Shown: in pieces, positions 34,163 through 42,319 of the stretch
Layout: every line of letters begins with the position of its first letter
How positions within the stretch are numbered: position 1 is the first letter of the stretch
Assembly: GCF_014854695.1 (NCBI RefSeq)
Contig: NZ_CP027557.1
Coordinates: 5,186,891-5,250,890, forward strand
Origin: Rhodococcus rhodochrous
Lineage (GTDB): Bacteria; Actinomycetota; Actinomycetes; Mycobacteriales; Mycobacteriaceae
Length of the DNA: 64,000 nucleotides
Reading direction: 5' to 3'
Made by a program: the position numbers and the translations under genes
Notes under the pieces: generated by a model
The model's database searches: none
The model's input: only the letters and a program-made list of their open reading frames with translations
What the model was told of the DNA's origin: nothing

Positions 34163-35709
34163 GCCGCCATCCTGTTCACCATGTGTCGGGCCGCGAGATA
34201 GCCGAAGACCATGGACGAACCGATCGGGGCGCCGGGACCCGGATAGCAGGAACCCGTCCACGACGCCATGATGTTTCCGGCGGCGTACAGACCCGTGATC
34301 GGCTCGCCCGATTCGTCGAGTACGCGAGCATGCGGGTCGGCGCGTAGCCCGCCTTTGGTACCCAGATCGCTGAGCACCATCGGTAAGGCGTAGAACGGAC
34401 CCTTTTCCAGTGGTGAGAGTGCAGGGTTCGGGTACACGTCGGGATCGCCGAAGAACGCATCGAACGCATTGTCGCCGCGACCGAACTCCTCGTCGACACC
34501 GGTTTCGGCGAATTTGTTGAACCGCTCCACGGTCTCGACGAAATTGTCCGCGGGTATCCCCAAGGAACTTGCGAGCTTTTCGAGCGTGTCTTCGCGATAC
34601 GCGAAGCCACCCGCAAGCCACTCTTCCGGAACCGGCGCACGGGGCGGCACACCATTGAGACCGTAACGGTCCACGTACGACTGATCGACAATGAACCAGG
34701 CGGGCAGTGTCAAGGTGCCGTCGAGCACGCCGGCGCGAAACGCCCGCCCGATCCGGTCGTAGGGTAGCGATTCATTGCAGAAGCGACGTCCGTCCTGATT
34801 GACGACGATCGAGCCAGGGTGTCCACGTTCCCGGACACGGAAGGACGGACCGAGCGGAGTGTGAAAGGCCGGTGTCCACCAGGCTTCGTGCAGCAACTCG
34901 GCCCCGGCACCGATACGTCGGGCCTCGGCGAGAACTTCACCGGTACTGCCCGGAGCGCCCATCTGCCATCCCGGCTCGACCGGATGCCCCTCGCGCTTAC
35001 GCATCTCGATGTCATGGTCGAAACCGCCCGCTGCCAACAGAACCCCGGCACGCGCACGTACGCGCATGTCACCGTCGCGTCCGCCCAGGCGTGCACCGAC
35101 GACCGTGCCCTCCCGGGTTTCGAGCTCGAGCAAGGGCGACTCGAGTTCGATCCGAACACCGGCACGCATACAAGCCTGGATGAGGCGGCCCAGCAGGACA
35201 CGTCCCCCTTCGACCGTCTTGCCGATCTTGTGGCCACCGCGGATCAGCGGAAGTTCCGGTCGGATCATCCGCATCACACCACTCAACGCGAAGGCAGGTA
35301 GCGGCTTCGGGAAGATTGCGCGTCCTTGCGGCTTGTACCCCGGGGCGTCGGGGTAATAGTCGGGGAAGGCTCGCCAGTAGAAATCCAGAGAGCGATCCTG
35401 CAGGAGGAAGTCGATCATCTCCGGCGCGGCATCGAGATACGCTTCGCGCAGGTCGGCGAAACCGGTGTCATCGGTTGTCGCGGCGACATACGCATCGACT
35501 TCCTCCCGGCTATCTGCGAAGGCCGCGGCGGAAACCTTGTTCAGTGGTAACCACAATCCGGCTCCGGCGTAAGCGGCTGTACCGCCGAGGTACTCGGTCT
35601 TCTCCGCGAGAATCACGTCGAGTCCGAGGGTCGCGGCGGTGAGAGCGCCTGTGAGTGCGCCCGCACCGCCGCCGACCACGAGGACATCGCACTCGAGCGA
35701 CGATGTCAT
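34159..35709 (-). CDS. 3-ketosteroid Delta1-dehydrogenase-like flavoprotein
   Basis: A 516-residue FAD enzyme and the closest of the three to true KstD. It has VLVVGGGAGALTGALTAA at residues 9-26, GGTAAYAGAGLWLP, the active-site segment GPFYALPMVLSDLGTKGG, and YAAGNIMASWTGSCYPGPG near the C-terminus. KstD enzymes remove trans-axial hydrogens next to a ring ketone. ATG 35709 overlaps the dioxygenase stop (ATGA). It may desaturate a cyclohexanone-type ring toward a phenol; an actual steroid is only one possibility. Confidence 0.9.
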   Translation of the reverse strand: MTSSLECDVLVVGGGAGALTGALTAATLGLDVILAEKTEYLGGTAAYAGAGLWLPLNKVSAAAFADSREEVDAYVAATTDDTGFADLREAYLDAAPEMIDFLLQDRSLDFYWRAFPDYYPDAPGYKPQGRAIFPKPLPAFALSGVMRMIRPELPLIRGGHKIGKTVEGGRVLLGRLIQACMRAGVRIELESPLLELETREGTVVGARLGGRDGDMRVRARAGVLLAAGGFDHDIEMRKREGHPVEPGWQMGAPGSTGEVLAEARRIGAGAELLHEAWWTPAFHTPLGPSFRVRERGHPGSIVVNQDGRRFCNESLPYDRIGRAFRAGVLDGTLTLPAWFIVDQSYVDRYGLNGVPPRAPVPEEWLAGGFAYREDTLEKLASSLGIPADNFVETVERFNKFAETGVDEEFGRGDNAFDAFFGDPDVYPNPALSPLEKGPFYALPMVLSDLGTKGGLRADPHARVLDESGEPITGLYAAGNIMASWTGSCYPGPGAPIGSSMVFGYLAARHMVNRMAA

Positions 35710-36581
35710 GCACTTACCTTTCTGTGCCCCCAGTAGCTGGTGGCAGTGGTTTCGTAGGTCGGTGTCCCGGGTTCGATCAGGCGCCCTTCGCATCCGACCT
35801 CGACGGTGAAACCATCGGGGGTCGTCGAATAGAACGAGACCATCCCGTCGTTGCTGTGCCGGCCCAACGAAAGGCGCTGCGGGATACCGGAGTCGAGTGC
35901 GCGGTCGTACGCACGGCCGACGTCGTCGATCGAACCGACCTCCACCATGAAGTGGATCAACTGCGCGGGCGCCGGCCGTTTCATCAGCGCCACCGTGTGA
36001 TGGCGACGGTTGCAGCCGAGGAAGGTGATCCGCTCGTCACCCCGTCTACCATCCGGCCCCATCGCACGCATGGTGTTGCGGTCGACGAAGCCGAGAACGT
36101 CCCGGTAGAACGTCAAGGCGTCATCGGCCTCGGGGCCGCCGAAGACGACGTGGCCCATTCCGAGATCACCGGTGACGAACTCGCGCACATGACGGGTTTC
36201 GAGCGGATCGTGCACCAGCGAGGGCCCACTGTACAGCTCGAGCGGCATTCCGAACGGGTCCTTCACCAGCCGCACATCACGCACTCTGCGGGCGTCGCAT
36301 TCCGCGGAGGTCCCGCTCCGGACCTCGAATCCGCGGCTCGTCAGATCGGCGGCGAGAAGGTCGAGCACCCCGCGGTTTTCCACTTCGAAACCGATACCGG
36401 CGACAGCGCTCGCATCTCCGGGAACGATCTCCAGGCGAGCAGCGTGCTCGTCCATCCGGAAGGCGACCCCGCCCTGGGGAGACCGTTGCGCGGTCATCCC
36501 CAGGACGTCGGTCCCGAAGCGAGTCCACGCGTCGACGTCGACCGAAGTGAGACGGAGATAGCCGAGCGAGTGGATCGTCAT
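35706..36581 (-). CDS. extradiol (catechol 2,3-type) ring-cleavage dioxygenase
   Basis: A 291-residue two-domain type I extradiol dioxygenase (BphC/HsaC group, VOC fold). All functional residues appear at positions nearly identical to BphC: iron ligands His144 (GMGHVVFG), His210 (LIHFMVEV) and Glu261 (FTVEVGCEG); catalytic His195, His242 (GRHSNDG) and Tyr251. The enzyme would open a catechol next to one hydroxyl. It lies between an amidohydrolase gene and the KstD-like gene. No chromosomal-type ferredoxin partner is present. Confidence 0.92.
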   Translation of the reverse strand: MTIHSLGYLRLTSVDVDAWTRFGTDVLGMTAQRSPQGGVAFRMDEHAARLEIVPGDASAVAGIGFEVENRGVLDLLAADLTSRGFEVRSGTSAECDARRVRDVRLVKDPFGMPLELYSGPSLVHDPLETRHVREFVTGDLGMGHVVFGGPEADDALTFYRDVLGFVDRNTMRAMGPDGRRGDERITFLGCNRRHHTVALMKRPAPAQLIHFMVEVGSIDDVGRAYDRALDSGIPQRLSLGRHSNDGMVSFYSTTPDGFTVEVGCEGRLIEPGTPTYETTATSYWGHRKVSA

Positions 36582-36594
36582 CGATATTTCCTTG

Positions 36595-37818
36595 TCACCG
36601 CGCGAGGGTCTGCATGGCGTCCTGGAACCACTCGCAGTCACGCGGGTAGTCCTCGGAGGCCAGCGGAACCCTCAGTTCCTCGACACTGGGACCGACCCGC
36701 TCGGCGATCTTGTCGAGCGCAGCGAGATCGAACCCGTAGAGGTTGGCGCAGGTCTCGCCGAGCAGACGGCGGGCGTCTGCCTCTTCCACGTCGGCCAGCG
36801 CGACACGGAGGTGCTCGCGGGTGTAAGGCGCGGTTCCCTCACGGTGCGGGTAGTCGCTGCCCCACATCACGTTTCCGGGACCGAGGCCGAGGGCCGGCTG
36901 AACCTCGCCGGGTCGGATGGTGCTGGCACCGACGAAGCAGTTGCGGGCGAAGTACTCGCTCGGGCGCAGCGTCAGCTTGTCGAACGCCTGCTTGACGAAC
37001 ATCTCCAACCACGGCCGATCGGAGACTGCGGAGAACTGCACCTCGAGCTTGTGCAGCGTCTCGAGGACCCACTTGACGCCCTGCTCGGTCATCGAGAACT
37101 TCAGGTTCGGGAACTTCTCGAAGACACCGCCGATGAGCATGTGCGAGAGAGTGCGGTTGGTGAACAGACCGAACTCGTAGAGCATGACGGCCGACGTGGC
37201 CGGGTCCTCCGGGTACTCGGGCTCACCGGAACCGGAGTGGGTGCCGACGACGAGACCGGTCTCCTCGACTGCGCGCCAGACCGGGTCGTAGTGGCCGGTG
37301 TAGTGCGGAAGGACGGTCGGGTGGTTCGGCGGGCTGGCGGGGATGACCACGCCACCGATGACGCCGGTCTCGGCCGCCCAGTAGATCTCCTTGACCGCGT
37401 CCTCGACCTGGTGCGGGAACACCTGGATCATGCCGCGACGCTGGACCGGGAGCTCCTTGCAGAAGTCGACGAGCCAGCGGTTGTGCGCCTGGATGCCGGC
37501 CCAGCGGCGGTCGTACTGCTCCTGCGTGGTGGGCAGCGGCACCACGTTGACGATCGACGGGAAGAAGGGCGGGATGGTGTTCGGGAAGATCACCTCGCCG
37601 ACGACGCCGTCCTCTTCCATCTGCTTGCGGCGAAGTTCACTGTCCCAGTTGCGGGCGGCGGTGTCGTTGACCAGGTCGTCCCAGGGGCTCGAGTATGCCT
37701 TGGCCCACTCGTCGAACTCTTCGTGCCAGCTCGAGGCGAGGTACTGCTTGTATTCCCACAGATCTGCGCCGGCATGGGTGTCGGCCGAAACGATGGTGTA
37801 GTTCTTCTTGGTGCTCAT
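36595..37818 (-). CDS. COG2159 amidohydrolase (ACMSD-like) (1)
   Basis: A 407-residue metal-dependent TIM-barrel protein of the amidohydrolase 2/ACMSD family. It shows an N-terminal VSADTHAG (D-x-H) motif, GTHSGSG around residue 205, and MWGSDYPHREG near residue 330 with the metal Asp. Family members decarboxylate aromatic acids or hydrolyse cyclic compounds. It lies between the oxygenase and the dioxygenase genes with 13-16 base gaps. A paralogue is at 42320-43486. Confidence 0.88.
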   Translation of the reverse strand: MSTKKNYTIVSADTHAGADLWEYKQYLASSWHEEFDEWAKAYSSPWDDLVNDTAARNWDSELRRKQMEEDGVVGEVIFPNTIPPFFPSIVNVVPLPTTQEQYDRRWAGIQAHNRWLVDFCKELPVQRRGMIQVFPHQVEDAVKEIYWAAETGVIGGVVIPASPPNHPTVLPHYTGHYDPVWRAVEETGLVVGTHSGSGEPEYPEDPATSAVMLYEFGLFTNRTLSHMLIGGVFEKFPNLKFSMTEQGVKWVLETLHKLEVQFSAVSDRPWLEMFVKQAFDKLTLRPSEYFARNCFVGASTIRPGEVQPALGLGPGNVMWGSDYPHREGTAPYTREHLRVALADVEEADARRLLGETCANLYGFDLAALDKIAERVGPSVEELRVPLASEDYPRDCEWFQDAMQTLAR

Positions 37819-37834
37819 GACTTGTCCTTCTTGC

Positions 37835-39046
37835 TCAGACGATCGATTCGCTCGGGCCCAGCCCCATGGCGTTGTGCGCCCAGCTGTGCAGGGTTCGTTC
37901 GTTCGTATTGATGGTGTGATGCTTGGCCGTGTGCGCGTCCCGCCAGAAACGGGCCATAGGGTGGTCTTCGCGGATCACCGCGGCACCCTGGCGGTCGTAG
38001 ATGTCGTCGATGGCGGCAACACACCGAACGGTGCCGAGCACTTGATCCCGGCGTGCCGTGGAACGCTGGTCGGTTGTAGGGGTTCCACCCGCCATCAACG
38101 TCTCGTAGATGTCACCGATGTTGCCGAGCAACTGCCGCCGGCACGCATCGACGATGCTCGCGGCTCCACCGAGAGCGGCCACCGAGTAAGGGTCGGCGTC
38201 GAGCATCTTGCCGTGTGCCCGGCTGACACGAGTGCCCTGGTACTCCAGCGCGAGGTCGATGAGGCCCTTCGCCATACCGATGACGGGGCTGGTGATTGCA
38301 CTGGGAAACAGTGTCGTGAACGGCATGCCGAACAGCGGTGAGGTGTTGAGCGCGCGTCCCGGTGCATCGTTGGTGTAGACCTGCGTCTTGGTCAGTGCCC
38401 GGTAATCCGGGACGAAGGCACCGTCGATGACGATGTCGTTACTGCCGGTGCCACGCAGACCCACTGTGTGCCAGACATCCTCGACGACGTAGTCGGTTCG
38501 CGGCACCACCACGTTGTAGGTGGTCGGCGGGCCGTCCTCCTGCATCTCGAGAGCTCCGAGGATGGCCCACTGGCAATGGTCGCTACCCGAGGAGAAGCTC
38601 CATCGACCCGTGAGCTCGAATCCGCCGGGCACTCGCGTCAATTTGCCACCGGGCATGTAGGACGAACTGGTCCAGGTGTCCTGGTTCTCTCCCCAGATTT
38701 CCTGCTGGAGCTTCTCGTCGTAAAGGCCGAGCTGCCAGTTGTGTACACCGACAACGCCGGTCACCCATGCGGTGGAACCGCAACGCTCGGCAATCGCAAG
38801 CACTGCTTCGTAGAACGCTACCGGGCTTGCTTCGTATCCACCGAATGCCTTGGGCTGCAGCAGACGCATCACACCGCTGTTCGCGATCTCCTTCACCGTG
38901 GCGTCCGGGAGACGACGCTCGGCATCGGCCTGAGCGGTACGCTCGCCGATCCCGGGAAGCATGCCTTCTACGGCCTCCAGCACGGTGGTTACCGCAGCCT
39001 CGTGACCGACTCCTGAACCTGGATGCGGGTCGCCTCGTCTTGGCAT
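37835..39046 (-). CDS. HsaA-like flavin-dependent monooxygenase
   Basis: A 403-residue protein of the acyl-CoA dehydrogenase fold, in the two-component flavin-dependent hydroxylase branch (HsaA/HpaH-like). Typical are GVMRLLQPKAFGGYEASP, CGSTAWVTGVVGVHNWQL, GRWSFSSGSDHCQWAILG and DVWHTVGLRGTGSNDIVI, and there is no acyl-CoA-type catalytic Glu loop. HsaA hydroxylates a phenol to a catechol using reduced flavin from a reductase (HsaB). A candidate reductase is encoded at 53928-54425. ATG 39046 follows GAGGAGG. Confidence 0.9.
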   Translation of the reverse strand: MPRRGDPHPGSGVGHEAAVTTVLEAVEGMLPGIGERTAQADAERRLPDATVKEIANSGVMRLLQPKAFGGYEASPVAFYEAVLAIAERCGSTAWVTGVVGVHNWQLGLYDEKLQQEIWGENQDTWTSSSYMPGGKLTRVPGGFELTGRWSFSSGSDHCQWAILGALEMQEDGPPTTYNVVVPRTDYVVEDVWHTVGLRGTGSNDIVIDGAFVPDYRALTKTQVYTNDAPGRALNTSPLFGMPFTTLFPSAITSPVIGMAKGLIDLALEYQGTRVSRAHGKMLDADPYSVAALGGAASIVDACRRQLLGNIGDIYETLMAGGTPTTDQRSTARRDQVLGTVRCVAAIDDIYDRQGAAVIREDHPMARFWRDAHTAKHHTINTNERTLHSWAHNAMGLGPSESIV

Positions 39047-39168
39047 CTTTCCTCCTCTGTTCCGGGCTGCGCGATAGTTGGACCCTAGGCGCAGGAGGGA
39101 AGGTTGCAGGAGGGGAAAGTGCCATTGGATGAGATCCGGTTCACAGGAGTTCCGAGATCTTCCCGGTC

Positions 39169-39180
39169 ACCGAATTCGGT
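39169..39180. promoter_or_regulatory. 12-bp perfect palindrome, candidate operator
   Basis: ACCGAATTCGGT lies in the 158-base gap between the FadR-like regulator gene and the HsaA-like gene, about 125 bases upstream of the latter's start. A regulator-binding role is inferred from symmetry and position. Confidence 0.35.
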
Positions 39181-39204
39181 TATGCAGCAATGGAAGGTCG
39201 CGGG

Positions 39205-39996
39205 TCAGACCCATTCGATGACGGAGTCGAGAGCCATCGCGTAGTGCGTCTCGACGTACTCGGCGAGATCGGCCATGTGCTTGACCATCAGTTCCTCGGC
39301 ACGCGTTCCGTCGCCGGCGGCCACGGCCTCCGCGATGGCCCGATGCTCGGCGAGGATCTCGGGACGATCCGCCGGTTCCGTACTGGGGCCTTCCGCGCGG
39401 ATGAATTCCCGATAGATCTGGCAGACAGCGCGTGCGAACAGGCTCAGCACCGGGTTCGCCACCGAGTAACTGGCGATCAGGTCGTGGAATCCGTGTGCTT
39501 GCGCACGAAAGATGGCCCCGGGTTCCGGGTTTCGGCTCGTGATGTCGAGCAGAGCCCGGCGGACTTCCGGGGCGCTGTCGGTTGCCAGCTCGCGCACCAG
39601 TATCGGCTCGAGTGCCTGCCGCGCGCCGATGATGTGGCGGTAGGTGACGCCCATGATCTGGCAGTAGAGGCGGATGACCGAGCTGAACTCCGCGCCGTCG
39701 CGATCGTTGACGACCGGTCCACCGTTGGGTCCGGGCCGGACCTTGATCAATCCGATCGATTCGAGCATGCGCAGAGCTTCGCGAACCGAGGCGTATCCCA
39801 CCCCGTAGTGCTCGGCCATGGAAGCCACCGCGGGAAGCCGGTCGCCGGCGCCGAGACCCGACTCCACGATGTCGGCCACCACCTGACGCGCGGTGTACTC
39901 CGACATCTTCTGCGGGCGGCGCAGGGAGGGTACGGGACTCGATTCGCTGCGTACCGGCTTCCGCGTGGTGGGCTTGTTCGCCTCTTCGGCAGGCAT
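39205..39996 (-). CDS. FadR-subfamily GntR transcriptional regulator (1)
   Basis: A 263-residue protein: basic N-terminus, a GntR winged helix around residues 35-100 (VVADIVESGLGAGDRLPAVA, then GVGYASVREALRMLESIGLI), and an FCD-type all-helical ligand domain with metal-site histidines (FHDL, EHRAI, KHMADL). It sits in the middle of the catabolic cluster and is the obvious candidate for its control. A paralogue with the same C-terminal ending (VIEW) is at 55124-55930. Confidence 0.9.
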   Translation of the reverse strand: MPAEEANKPTTRKPVRSESSPVPSLRRPQKMSEYTARQVVADIVESGLGAGDRLPAVASMAEHYGVGYASVREALRMLESIGLIKVRPGPNGGPVVNDRDGAEFSSVIRLYCQIMGVTYRHIIGARQALEPILVRELATDSAPEVRRALLDITSRNPEPGAIFRAQAHGFHDLIASYSVANPVLSLFARAVCQIYREFIRAEGPSTEPADRPEILAEHRAIAEAVAAGDGTRAEELMVKHMADLAEYVETHYAMALDSVIEWV

Positions 39997-40033
39997 CTCT
40001 CTCCTCTGATCGCATGCGCGACCAGGGTGGGAG

Positions 40034-42304
40034 TCAGGCCTGCAGAGAGTCGAGTACCTCTGCGGTGTGCTGTCCGAGGGTGGGTCCGGGGCCGGTCTTC
40101 CGACCGGGCGTCTCGGACAACCTCACGGTCAAGCCCACTTCCCTGATGTAACCCCAGTCCGCGTGCTCTAGGTGTTCGAAGACGTGACCCGATTCCACCG
40201 CCCATTCCTGCCAGAAGAATTCCGGCATATAGGGTGTGTCCCGCGCCACTTCGTTGGCAATACTATGCGAGTCGAGCCATTCGGTCGCGGAGGTCGTGTC
40301 CAAACCGGACAGGTGGGTCTCCAGGGCCGCACCGAGTGCTTCTTCGCCGTTCGGGCCGCCGGTATCGGCGCCCACCGAGCGCAGTGCGTCGCGCAGGCGA
40401 TCCTGCGCGCGCTGCCCGACCGCTGCGACGCAGACCCAGCCGTCGCTCGTCTCGAAGAGCCGGTAGGTCGGCGAGAGCCCCAGCTGGTGTGCGTCGAGAC
40501 GAGCCGTATCCAACGGCTTGTGATCGCCGTCGGTCATGTGCTCGCTGACCGCGAAGAGGCTGGCGTGCAACTGCGGGGCCAGGATGAACTGGCCTTCTCC
40601 GGTGCGGGCGCGGTGTTCGAGGGCCATCAGGATGCCGGTGGCTCCCAGGAATCCGCCGTAGTAGTCCTCGCTCGCTCGCGCCCGGCGCACGGGCTTGTTG
40701 CCGGCTCCGGAGGCAACGTACATCAGTCCGGTCAGTGCCGAGAGCAGCGGGGCGAAGCTCTTTTCCATCGCCCACGGTCCGTCGGCGCCCCAGCCGGGCT
40801 GGTAGCAGTAGATGAGGTCGGGCTTGATCTTGCGCAGTGTCTCGTAATCGACGCCGAGCTTCTCGGCCTTGCCGGGACGCTGGTTGTGGACGACGACGTC
40901 GGCGGTGTCGAGCAGACGCAGGAAGTGACTCTTGCCTTCCTCGGTCGTGAGGTCGAGGACGATGGCGCGCTTGCCTCGCTGGCAGGCCTCGAACGGGTCG
41001 GGCAGCGAGCGCATCGTATCGCCGATGGGCGGTTCGATCTTGATGACGTCCGCGCCCAGATCCGACAGATACTTCGCGCCGTAGGCAGCAGCCATGAACT
41101 GGCTGAGATCGAGGATGCGCAGGCCCGTCAGCGGATGATCGAGGTCTCGGCCCGACTCGGCCGCCTTCGGTTCGAGACCGAGCAGCTCGGACAATTTCTC
41201 CTGGTGCTGCCCGACCGCCGGGGCGGGTTCGGGAAGTTCGGGGGCGGCGGTCGAGAACTTGATCACCGGCGCGACCTGCCGCAGTGTTCCGTGTTCGTCG
41301 TCGGGCATGTCCATGACGAGGCCGGCGTGCCGCACCTGCTCGTGTTCGAGGATCTCGCCGGGACGCAGCACGGGGACGACCGCCACGTCACGAGCGCGCA
41401 GCAACTCGAGCCATTCGTCGCGAGGACGTGTCTTCCAGATCTGCGGCACCTCCTGCCGGGCGATCCGGAACTCCTCTTCGTTCAGCGGCACCGCCATCTC
41501 GACCTTGCCGGTCACCGTCTGGAAGTGCTCACCCACCCCCAGTACCTCCATGGCGGCCTTGAAGGCTCCGTTGCCGCCGGTGTGGATCATGAGGTACTCG
41601 CCGTCACCGCACTCGAACAGGTCGATGAGCACGCGGCGATGACCGAAGTGGCCTTTTTCCTCGGTGTCGAGGTAGGACTCGTCCTTCGAGGTGAACCACC
41701 AGTTCATCGGTGCCTGCCCGAGCACACCGTCGAGGATGGAGACGTCGACGCGTTGTCCTCGTCCGGTCACGCGACGGGCGCGCAGGCCGGCGAGAATGCC
41801 GATCGCTCCGAGGAATCCGGTGGTGTACCCGATACTGGGGTGCCCCAGGAAGATCGGACCCTTCCGGTGCCCGGGCTGCTCGGCCATGAATCCCATCCGG
41901 GCGGCGACCAGCGCTTCGTAACCGGGCCGGTCCTGCCACGGCCCGGACCGGCCGTATGCCGTGGTGGACAGGTGGAGCAACCTCGGGTTGAGGACACGAA
42001 GGTCCTCGTAGTCGAGGCCGAGCTCCTTGCTCCGTGCGACACCGTAGGACTCGATGAAGACATCTGCGCGGCGCAGCAGTTGCCGCAGAGTCTCGGCGTC
42101 GTCGGGGTTTTCGGGATCGAGCACGATGCTCCACTTGCCGCGATCCCACATCTTGCGTTCCGGGGCGGTGGCGTCGATACCACCGCCCGGCCGCTCGACC
42201 TTCACGACATGCGCGCCATAGTCAGCCAACAGCAGCGAGGTTATGGAGGAGGGCATCCCCCATGAAGCATCGATGACGAGCAGTCCGTCGAGCGGCCCGG
42301 GCAT
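40034..42304 (-). CDS. tandem-fused CaiB/BaiF (family III) CoA transferase
   Basis: A 756-residue protein made of two complete CaiB/BaiF domains: residues about 1-375 (GLLVIDASWGMPSSITSLLLADYGAHVVKVE) and 385-755 (GLRILDLSQFMAAAYGAKYLSDLGADVIKIE). Single-domain members are near 400 residues. The position of the catalytic Asp known from formyl-CoA transferase carries Glu in the first half (RPGYEALVAARMG) and Ala in the second (SFAPLLSALTG), so activity may differ from standard family III transfer. It probably handles CoA transfer to a cluster intermediate. Confidence 0.88.
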   Translation of the reverse strand: MPGPLDGLLVIDASWGMPSSITSLLLADYGAHVVKVERPGGGIDATAPERKMWDRGKWSIVLDPENPDDAETLRQLLRRADVFIESYGVARSKELGLDYEDLRVLNPRLLHLSTTAYGRSGPWQDRPGYEALVAARMGFMAEQPGHRKGPIFLGHPSIGYTTGFLGAIGILAGLRARRVTGRGQRVDVSILDGVLGQAPMNWWFTSKDESYLDTEEKGHFGHRRVLIDLFECGDGEYLMIHTGGNGAFKAAMEVLGVGEHFQTVTGKVEMAVPLNEEEFRIARQEVPQIWKTRPRDEWLELLRARDVAVVPVLRPGEILEHEQVRHAGLVMDMPDDEHGTLRQVAPVIKFSTAAPELPEPAPAVGQHQEKLSELLGLEPKAAESGRDLDHPLTGLRILDLSQFMAAAYGAKYLSDLGADVIKIEPPIGDTMRSLPDPFEACQRGKRAIVLDLTTEEGKSHFLRLLDTADVVVHNQRPGKAEKLGVDYETLRKIKPDLIYCYQPGWGADGPWAMEKSFAPLLSALTGLMYVASGAGNKPVRRARASEDYYGGFLGATGILMALEHRARTGEGQFILAPQLHASLFAVSEHMTDGDHKPLDTARLDAHQLGLSPTYRLFETSDGWVCVAAVGQRAQDRLRDALRSVGADTGGPNGEEALGAALETHLSGLDTTSATEWLDSHSIANEVARDTPYMPEFFWQEWAVESGHVFEHLEHADWGYIREVGLTVRLSETPGRKTGPGPTLGQHTAEVLDSLQA

Positions 42305-42319
42305 GTGAGTACTCCCCTC

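Noticed and set aside
26123-39046. assigning kstD/hsaA/hsaC/hsaD names to the ring-cleavage genes
   Set aside because: Family membership is clear, but the canonical cholesterol genes (kshAB, kstR, hsaEFG, mce4) are absent and gene order differs, so orthology and substrate are not established.
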